This document shows, piece by piece, positions 19,533 to 24,501 of a stretch of DNA of 24,501 bases. The stretch spans positions 1 through 24,501 of the IMG/VR virus record IMGVR_UViG_3300009431_001371. One strand, 5' to 3'. Origin of the DNA: a virus. The notes beneath the pieces were generated by a model. That model was not told the origin of the DNA. It worked only from the letters and a program-made list of their open reading frames with translations, and ran no database searches. The position numbers were made by a program, and so were the translations under genes. The stretch's first letter is position 1; every line of letters begins with the position of its first letter.

Positions 19533-20057
19533 TCAGAGCCTGCCCTCGTCAGCAGCGTCGAGGAATGCCTCGGCGCTCAGGCCGAGCTGCCTGCACAGGC
19601 AGGTCTCGGCGTCCGTCAGGCCGCGCCGCCGCCCCGCGTGCGCGGGGCCGCCGGCCAGGGGGGTGGAGACGAGCGGGGCAAGGCTGTTTAGGCACAACCG
19701 CGTGCCCGGCAGGTCCTCGCGCGCGCAGCGCAGGAAGAAGTCGCGCTGGGCGGGCGTGATGCGGCCTTGCCGGACAGCGCCGTCCACGAGCTGCTCGGCC
19801 TCCGTGTCGCGCCGCGTCTGTTGCAGCGCGCCGATGGCGTTGAGCACGACGTCCTCGCCGGCGCCGGCGGCCAGTCCGAGCGCGCCGCGCACGGCGGCAG
19901 TGCCGGCCGCCTGCGCCTCGAGCTGCTCGAGACGCGCGGACTGCTCAAGGAGCGCCGCCGCCACGTCCCGGTCCTGCGCCGAGTGCAGGCGCAGGGCCTG
20001 GCGGACCTCCCCGGCGGGTCTGTTCAGAGCGGCGGCCATCTGGTCCAGTATCGGCAT
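19533..20057 (-). CDS. nested scaffold protein from an internal start
   Basis: The internal ATG at 20057 (codon 187 of the protease gene, MPILDQMAAALN) is preceded by AAGGAGGTGA with 7 bases between GGAGG and ATG, the best Shine-Dalgarno match seen in this window, in the middle of a coding frame. It would give a 174-residue scaffold-only product. In phage Mu, gene Z lies in frame inside gene I in just this way, and lambda C/Nu3 is analogous. The product should lack the protease and co-assemble with the full-length form inside the prohead. Confidence 0.75.
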   Translation of the reverse strand: MPILDQMAAALNRPAGEVRQALRLHSAQDRDVAAALLEQSARLEQLEAQAAGTAAVRGALGLAAGAGEDVVLNAIGALQQTRRDTEAEQLVDGAVRQGRITPAQRDFFLRCAREDLPGTRLCLNSLAPLVSTPLAGGPAHAGRRRGLTDAETCLCRQLGLSAEAFLDAADEGRL

Positions 20058-20615
20058 GGCGTCACCTCCTTGCGTAAAGGGCTGCTCCGGCGCCTGGCCT
20101 GCGCTCTGCTCATTCAGCGCCTGGAGCTCGGTCAGAAAGGGCGTGTTGGTCAGGGCGAGGCTGTGGACCAGCATCGGCACAGGCCTGCCCGTGACGCGGT
20201 CCGGTGCGCCGAAGCGCAACACGGGCGAGACGTAGCGGAACCTGCCCGCCGCGACGTCGCGCGCCGCGTCGGCGGTCCAGACCACGCGTGCCCACAGCTG
20301 CGTGCCCTCGGCGCGCAGCTCCATCTGTCGAATCCAGCCCGCCGCCGGGGCGGGGGGGCCGCCCCTGGCCGCGGCGAAGACGCTCCCGTGGTGGTAGTCG
20401 ATGGGCAGGTCGGCGTCGTTGGCCTCGTAGTGGCGCTCGAAGTGGTCGAGCGCGCTGGCGAGGCGGGCGGCCGTGATGACCTCGGGCCCATCCGGATGGC
20501 CCTCCCAGCGGCCCACGCGCCCGATCATCACCCACTCGGGCGCCTGCCCGCGCGGCAGGAGCGGCGCGGCGGCTGTCGGTCTTTCGGCAAGTTGCGTCTC
20601 AGTGTCTTTGCTCAT
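19533..20615 (-). CDS. Mu-like prohead protease/scaffold (gpI-like)
   Basis: A 360-residue protein. The N-terminal ~165 residues match Mu-like prophage I proteases: DLPIDYHHGSVF (69-80, with His75/His76) and PMLVHSLALTNTPF (147-160, with Ser152 in the conserved HS-x-AL-T segment), giving a Ser/His protease that matures the prohead. The rest (from ~187) is helical, with QMAAALNRPAGEVRQALRLH and a Gln/Glu/Ala-rich coil, and works as the scaffold. The gene overlaps the portal stop by 4 bases (ATGA, 20612-20615). A strong internal ribosome site creates a separate scaffold product (see 19533-20057). Confidence 0.85.
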   Translation of the reverse strand: MSKDTETQLAERPTAAAPLLPRGQAPEWVMIGRVGRWEGHPDGPEVITAARLASALDHFERHYEANDADLPIDYHHGSVFAAARGGPPAPAAGWIRQMELRAEGTQLWARVVWTADAARDVAAGRFRYVSPVLRFGAPDRVTGRPVPMLVHSLALTNTPFLTELQALNEQSAGQAPEQPFTQGGDAMPILDQMAAALNRPAGEVRQALRLHSAQDRDVAAALLEQSARLEQLEAQAAGTAAVRGALGLAAGAGEDVVLNAIGALQQTRRDTEAEQLVDGAVRQGRITPAQRDFFLRCAREDLPGTRLCLNSLAPLVSTPLAGGPAHAGRRRGLTDAETCLCRQLGLSAEAFLDAADEGRL

Positions 20616-21886
20616 GCTGTTTCTCTCCTATCGGCGAGGGCCGGGGGCATCGGCGCTAACGCCTCGCGGGCGCCGCCGCCGAGGGTCTTCTGTCCATCCG
20701 CCGGCTCGGGGATGCCGAACCGCTCGTAGACCCACTTCGAGGGTATGGGCAGGCCGGCCTCGGCAAGGGTCTTGATGGTGCCGGCGAGCGCGGCGAGGTC
20801 GCGGGGCTCCTCGAGGATGAAGTGCCAGCGCGGGGCCGGCGCGCCGGGGCCCAGGTTGAGCCGGACCAGCGGGGCGAGCAGCTGGCTCGTAAGGGTCTCG
20901 GCGAGGGCGAGCGCGTCGGATTCCAACAGGTCCCAGCGCACCTGGTTGTGGACCTTGCCCAGGGCGTAGGATCCGCCGCGCTCGCCGCCGCTGGTGAGGG
21001 TCTGGCCCAGGATGGCCAGCGTCATCTCGCGGCCGGCGGTCTCGAGGATGCGCAGAAATATCTCGCCGTCGCCTGCGCCGCGACTGTCGACCATCTCGAT
21101 GCGGCTGCCCTCGCGCACGACCGCCGCAGCGTCCATGCCGAGGGAGCGCACGGCCTGCCAGAGCTGCCGGGCCTCCTCCGAGTCCCACGGCACGCCCTCG
21201 CGCAGGTGGCCGATGCGCGGCGGCATGCCGTAGACCTCGGCGAAGGCCATCCAGTCCTTCCACGAGACGTGGCGCACCACGAAGGCGCGCACGCAGCTTC
21301 GAAGCAGCCCAGTGCGGCCGCAGAACCCGCTGCGGGCCTTCGTGCGATGCAGGATGAAGTTGAGAGGGTTGATCGGCCGACCCTCGCCGCCGCTCTCGTC
21401 GCGCAGCAGCAGCGTCTCGCCGTCGTCGGCCGCCGTGAACCAGCGCTGCGGCCTCCAAAGGAGTCTCGCCGGGCGCCACGTGCGCGCGTCGGTCTGCCAC
21501 TGGATCTCCAGGACGCTGAAGCCCTTCGGCACAGCGTCGAGCAGGTCGAATATGGCCTCCTTCATGTTGGGCAGCGCGCCGATGTGTTCCCGGCACAGCG
21601 CGGCCGCCTCGGCCGCCGCCGGCGACTCGTCCGCCGGCAGCAGCTCGAACCCCAGAGAACTGACGCCGCTCTTGCGGGTGCGCAGGTGCGCGTCCAGCTC
21701 GCCGTCTTTCTCCTCCATCCTCTCGAACAGCGCGCACTGGCTCGCCAGGTCGCCGCTCTCGGCCTCCACCAGCATGTTCTTGATCTGCCGGGGGCCGAGC
21801 GTGTCGATGTCCACGTGGCTCACGACGGTGCGCGGGCCGTAGTGTTGCGCTTCGGCGAGGACCTTACTGTCGGGTTGATCGGCCAT
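20612..21886 (-). CDS. DUF935 portal protein (Mu gp29-like)
   Basis: A 424-residue protein. MLVEAESGDLASQCALFERM, EEKDGELDAHLRTRKSGVSS, AEVYGMPPRIGHL, AILGQTLTSGGERGGSYALG and WVYERFGIPEP are in the order and wording of DUF935 proteins, the gp29 portal of Mu-like phages. Twelve copies should form the ring at one capsid vertex through which DNA passes and to which the terminase and neck attach. It is the first gene after the 358-base non-coding gap and may have its own promoter there. A Mu-F/gp30-like minor head gene, which usually follows, is missing. Confidence 0.9.
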   Translation of the reverse strand: MADQPDSKVLAEAQHYGPRTVVSHVDIDTLGPRQIKNMLVEAESGDLASQCALFERMEEKDGELDAHLRTRKSGVSSLGFELLPADESPAAAEAAALCREHIGALPNMKEAIFDLLDAVPKGFSVLEIQWQTDARTWRPARLLWRPQRWFTAADDGETLLLRDESGGEGRPINPLNFILHRTKARSGFCGRTGLLRSCVRAFVVRHVSWKDWMAFAEVYGMPPRIGHLREGVPWDSEEARQLWQAVRSLGMDAAAVVREGSRIEMVDSRGAGDGEIFLRILETAGREMTLAILGQTLTSGGERGGSYALGKVHNQVRWDLLESDALALAETLTSQLLAPLVRLNLGPGAPAPRWHFILEEPRDLAALAGTIKTLAEAGLPIPSKWVYERFGIPEPADGQKTLGGGAREALAPMPPALADRRETA

Positions 21887-22082
21887 CTTGTGCCTTTCGC
21901 TTTGTTGTGCGCACCGGCGGCCTTAGGGCTTGTCTGCCGGCCGGGCGGCTCTAGCTCGACTATACCCGTCCCCCGCGCCCCCGGTGTCCGCTCTGGGCGG
22001 TCCTGTCGGAACTGTCCGGATCATCACGCGCCGGCGCGGCTGCGATCTGTGGATCTCCATGGCGGGCAAAGGCTTACGGGAA

Positions 22083-22125
22083 GGCCCCGAGGGGACTTTT
22101 CCCTTCTGTCCTGCAGGGAGGGGCC
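22083..22125. repeat. interrupted inverted repeat
   Basis: GGCCCC (22083-22088) pairs with GGGGCC (22120-22125), and TCCC (22100-22103) with GGGA (22116-22119) directly beneath it, giving a 10-bp helix with an 11-base bulge. It could be an attenuator or terminator of read-through between the two operons; the evidence is only pairing. Confidence 0.35.
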
Positions 22126-22154
22126 GGGCACGCCGGGCGTGGCCGAAGGGCGAT

Positions 22155-22183
22155 TGACACGGCGGCTCGGCAGGCGTATAAGT
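22155..22183 (+). promoter_or_regulatory. sigma-70-type promoter, plus strand
   Basis: TTGACA (22155-22160) and TATAAG (22178-22183) are separated by exactly 17 bases. It points away from the structural operon, toward the 24-residue membrane peptide 62 bases downstream. Confidence 0.75.
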
Positions 22184-22244
22184 GACGGTCGTGTGTGGGC
22201 CGCAGAGTCGGCAGGATGAGGCCTTATTCTAGGGAGGATGGCGG

Positions 22245-22319
22245 ATGTACTACTGGATTCTCGGCATCGTGCTTGTGGTGCTGATCGTCGTGTTCATCGT
22301 GCTGAAGAAAAGAGGGTAG
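22245..22319 (+). CDS. 24-residue single-span membrane peptide
   Basis: Encodes MYYWILGIVLVVLIVVFIVL followed by KKRG. It has one hydrophobic span of about 17-18 residues with a positively charged C-terminus, giving a positive-inside C-terminal orientation. AGGGAGG lies about 8 bases before the ATG, and a perfect TTGACA-17-TATAAG promoter lies upstream. It is on the plus strand while every other phage gene in the region is on the minus strand, and it converges with the terminase gene. Such independently promoted small genes in prophages are often morons expressed in the lysogen. Functions might include membrane signalling, a toxin of the Hok/Ldr type or superinfection exclusion; none is shown. 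Confidence 0.65.
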   Translation: MYYWILGIVLVVLIVVFIVLKKRG

Positions 22320-22357
22320 GCCTGCCGGGTTTCTGAACCGCCCCTGCGTCGGCGGGG

Positions 22358-23893
22358 CTACAGGTGGGTGAAATCGGCGCGCCGGTCCAGGGTGCCGTAG
22401 CGGAACTCGCAGTCGTCCCCGCCGAATGGCTGCGGCAGGAGTTCATCGCACCCCGCCGCCGCGTCGGGGCCGTCCACGAATCCCCGGGGGTAGTTGAGGA
22501 ACTGCTCCTGAAGGGTTCGCACGCCCGGCCCCGGGTCGCGCGGGAAGAGCCACAGGCCCGCCTCGAACTGGGCCGAGAGCCGCTCGATGCGCAGCTCCTT
22601 GGCCTCGGTGTGGTTGACGTACCGAACCGGCAGGAACGCGTCGCCCGCCCGCATCCGCAACAGCGGCCGGATCAGCGCGTAGCCGCCGTTGGCCTCGATG
22701 CCGATCAGGCGCGGCCGCCAGCGCCGGTGGAACGCGATGAGCCGGTCGAGCATCTCCAGCGGGCTGCGCCGCTCGATCCAGGCGTCCAGAACGTAGCGCC
22801 GGCCGGTGGCGCGGTCGGCGCCGACGCACACCAGCGCGCGCGGGCAGCCCGAGGCGGACTCGCTTACGGCCGGGTCCAGGAAGCAGACCCGGTCCAGCCC
22901 CTCCACGTCCAGCTCGCCCGGATCGTACTGGCGCATCCAGTCCGGCTGGAACGGCCGCGTCGGGTCCTCGGCCACCAGGGCGTAGTTGCGAAGCCAGTTG
23001 CGAAGGCCGATCGTGCGCCGGATGCGCTGGAGCGCGTGGTCGGGGAAGCGCTCGGGCCAGACGCTGCTCCCCTCCAGGCCGGCGCCCGCGTCGGGGCCGT
23101 GGGTTGCCTGCTGGATGAAGACCTTCGCCAGGGGCCGGCCGCGCGCGTCGCGCTCGTCGGCGAGCCGGCGCGCCCTCTCGAGCATGCAGCCCGGGCCGAA
23201 CACCGTGCCCAGCACGGTGAAGCAGAACCTTTCGGGTTCCATCGCCGGGACGACCTCGTCCATGAGCCAGTCCCAGAGGTTCTGCTCGCGCTCGGGGTTG
23301 CGGGCCAGCTCGGCGGTCTCCAGGTCGTCGCCGACGAATTCCAGCGGGCGCCACTGCCGCCAGCGCCTGCCGCGCGGGCTCATGCCGATGCCGAAGGCCT
23401 CTAACTTCGCCTCGCGGGCCCCGGCGCCGGTCGTCCGGACGGTCCATTCGCCTTCGGCGCCGGCCACGGCGATCTCGCCGTAGTCGCAGCGGATGCGCGC
23501 GTTGTGCTCCAGCTCCAGCCGCAGGAACCCCATGGTCTCGGCCGCCAGTTTCTGCACCTGGCTGGCGTAGATGAAGTAGGGGCACTCGCCGCGCAGCAGG
23601 AGCCACAGCGGGCGCGCCAGGGCCAGCAGCACGCTCTTGCCCGCGCCGCGGAAAGCGCCGACGAAGGTCGGCATGGCCGCCTCGCCGACGGCCGACGTCA
23701 TGCGGCCGTGGAACCGGGCGAACGGCCGGTCGAAGTAGTGCGGCAGGTAGAGGCGGCACCACTCAAGCAGCGGCGCGCCACGGCGCTCGGCGCCGGCCTG
23801 CTCGCCCGTGTCGGCGAACGCCTGCGCCTCGCGCTGCATCCTGTCGAGAACTCGCTCCTGCAGGAGCTCGTGCTGTCGGGTCCAGTTGGCCAT
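22358..23893 (-). CDS. terminase large subunit (Mu gp28-like)
   Basis: A 511-residue protein. The ATPase domain has Walker A GAFRGAGKS (79-87) and Walker B PLEFVGDD (183-190). The nuclease domain has FLDPAVSES (first metal Asp340), LIGIEANGGY (E400) and a late acidic segment around residue 480 (GFVDGPDAAAGCDEL). This is the DNA packaging motor and headful nuclease; it acts at the portal. It has no strong Shine-Dalgarno at its ATG (23893). A 5-bp GC hairpin (22340-22344 with 22354-22358) sits at its stop, in the convergence with the 24-residue peptide gene, but without a U-run. The neighbour upstream at 23934 may be the small subunit. Confidence 0.9.
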   Translation of the reverse strand: MANWTRQHELLQERVLDRMQREAQAFADTGEQAGAERRGAPLLEWCRLYLPHYFDRPFARFHGRMTSAVGEAAMPTFVGAFRGAGKSVLLALARPLWLLLRGECPYFIYASQVQKLAAETMGFLRLELEHNARIRCDYGEIAVAGAEGEWTVRTTGAGAREAKLEAFGIGMSPRGRRWRQWRPLEFVGDDLETAELARNPEREQNLWDWLMDEVVPAMEPERFCFTVLGTVFGPGCMLERARRLADERDARGRPLAKVFIQQATHGPDAGAGLEGSSVWPERFPDHALQRIRRTIGLRNWLRNYALVAEDPTRPFQPDWMRQYDPGELDVEGLDRVCFLDPAVSESASGCPRALVCVGADRATGRRYVLDAWIERRSPLEMLDRLIAFHRRWRPRLIGIEANGGYALIRPLLRMRAGDAFLPVRYVNHTEAKELRIERLSAQFEAGLWLFPRDPGPGVRTLQEQFLNYPRGFVDGPDAAAGCDELLPQPFGGDDCEFRYGTLDRRADFTHL

Positions 23894-23933
23894 GGTCCGT
23901 GGTCGCTTGGGACGGGTCCGCCGGCGGGACGGC

Positions 23934-24167
23934 CTACGTCAGCAGGGCGCGCAGCCGGCGGGAGAACTCGTCCAGCAGCCTGAGGCGTTCGACGGCGGCG
24001 GCGAAGTCGTCGGCCGCCGCTCGGACCTGGGACGGGTCCGTCCGCTCCAGGGGCGTGATGCCGCTGGCCAGGCGCACGAGGTTGCCGGCTGCGCCGGAAG
24101 CCTCGGCTTCGGCCTCTTCCCATTGGCGGCGAACCTCCGCCAGGGTCTTCTCGATCTGTTCCCTCAT
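23934..24167 (-). CDS. small helical protein, possibly terminase-associated
   Basis: About 77 residues from ATG 24167 (MREQIEKTLAEVRRQWEEAE), where GAGGAG is 8 bases upstream; a TTG at 24173 has too short a spacing. The protein is two amphipathic helices joined by GITPLERTDPSQV, with no DNA-binding motif that I can see. Its place just upstream of the large terminase would suit a small terminase subunit or a Mu gp26/gp27-like accessory protein, but size and sequence do not prove it. Confidence 0.55.
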   Translation of the reverse strand: MREQIEKTLAEVRRQWEEAEAEASGAAGNLVRLASGITPLERTDPSQVRAAADDFAAAVERLRLLDEFSRRLRALLT

Positions 24168-24186
24168 CTGCAAGTCTCCTCTTTCG

Positions 24187-24501
24187 CTATGCGCTGCGGC
24201 GTGGCGTCGCGCCCCCCGAGTGCGTGCGGTCGCATTCCTCGTGGGTGACGAACCGTCTACGGTCGTCGCGCAGGCCGTCCTTGATCTCCCGGATCTCGCT
24301 GAGCACCACGTCCAGCCGGGCGCTTATGATCGGCACGGCGCTGAGGGCCCGGTCGCTGGAGTCCAGCTTCTCCTCGACGTGCTCCAGCCGGTCTTCCGTG
24401 CGCTGGCGCCAGCGGCCGAGTCGGAAGGCGACGACCCATCCGCCGACGAATCCCCCCACCACGGCCGAGAGGACGGATACTGCGGCTTGGACCCAACTCA
24501 T
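24187..24501 (-). CDS. membrane-anchored coiled-coil protein
   Basis: A 104-residue protein whose ATG is the very last codon of the window. Residues ~5-25 (QAAVSVLSAVVGGFVGGWVVA) form one membrane span, followed by RLGRWRQR and a long coiled coil (RTEDRLEHVEEKLDSSDRAL then RLDVVLSEIREIKDGLRDDR). The C-terminus has HEECDRTH, a possible metal-binding end. Design resembles the N-terminally anchored coiled-coil proteins often found before the terminase in Mu-like phages (such as DUF2730-like) or a spanin-type protein. Upstream regulatory signals are outside the window. Confidence 0.55.
   Translation of the reverse strand: MSWVQAAVSVLSAVVGGFVGGWVVAFRLGRWRQRTEDRLEHVEEKLDSSDRALSAVPIISARLDVVLSEIREIKDGLRDDRRRFVTHEECDRTHSGGATPRRSA

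Larger units (their letters stand above)
21887..22244. other. 358-base intergenic region between portal and terminase genes
   Basis: Holds a consensus plus-strand promoter (22155-22183), an interrupted inverted repeat (22083-22125), a short palindrome-like CACGCC/GGCGTG pair just before the promoter (about 22130-22142), and a possible minus-strand -10 (TATAGT, 21959-21964) for the portal operon without a convincing -35. No other coding sequence is seen. This is the only sizeable gap in the window and probably a regulatory node. Confidence 0.6.

Noticed and set aside
21959-21990. Minus-strand promoter for the portal operon
   Set aside because: TATAGT is a fair -10, but the only GACA-like -35 is 20 bases away; too weak to list as a feature.
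22320-22360. Bidirectional intrinsic terminator between the 24-residue peptide and the terminase gene
   Set aside because: The stem (GCCCC/GGGGC) is only 5 bp and no U-run follows on either strand.
1-24501. CRISPR array or diversity-generating retroelement
   Set aside because: No regularly spaced direct repeats and no reverse transcriptase or template/variable repeat pair was seen.

Overview
The window is GC-rich bacterial DNA that is mostly the morphogenesis and cargo half of a Mu-like tailed phage or prophage. The terminase, DUF935-type (gp29-like) portal, protease/scaffold, gpT-like capsid and DUF1320 (gp36-like) genes support this. No integrase, transposase A/B pair, repressor or replication gene is in view, so temperate versus virulent cannot be settled. 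The host is uncertain. Clear AGGAGG-type Shine-Dalgarno sites show a bacterial translation system, and high GC with small dispersed palindromic repeats would fit Planctomycetota or similar lineages (low confidence).

Layout, read in the main direction of transcription (minus strand, right to left). First come a membrane/coiled-coil protein, a small helical protein and the large terminase (24.5-22.4 kb). A 358-base non-coding gap follows, holding a consensus promoter that points the other way, into a 24-residue membrane peptide. Then come portal, protease with a nested scaffold start, Thr-tailed decoration-like protein, gpT-like capsid, DUF1320 protein, tail-completion-like protein, tail-tube-like protein with a Thr tail, a 78-residue coiled coil, another Thr-tailed structural protein and a 902-residue Cys/Thr-rich hub/adsorption-like protein (21.9-12.3 kb). 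No recognisable tape-measure gene is present.

From 12.3 to 0.86 kb the same strand carries a dense accessory cassette. It holds a 789-residue enzyme (GalNAc-transferase-like domain, degenerate methyltransferase-like domain, second GT2 domain), six further glycosyltransferases, two SAM methyltransferases, a sulfatase/alkaline-phosphatase-superfamily enzyme, a lipoprotein, two holin-like membrane proteins, several Cys-rich small proteins and a small HExxH metallopeptidase. Genes overlap by 4-14 bases or nearly abut, so they look co-transcribed and translationally coupled.

The left edge (1-846) is different. It has the end of an IS3-family element whose terminal inverted repeat stops at base 117, directly beside a plus-strand HEPN-like gene that the IS has probably truncated.

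The most interesting idea is that four unrelated virion proteins carry Thr/Ala/Pro-rich tails or linkers encoded by mixed Thr codons, while the same transcription unit encodes a DXH-type, polypeptide-GalNAc-transferase-like enzyme and many other glycosyltransferases. This could be a phage-encoded mucin-like O-glycosylation system for the particle. That function is an inference.
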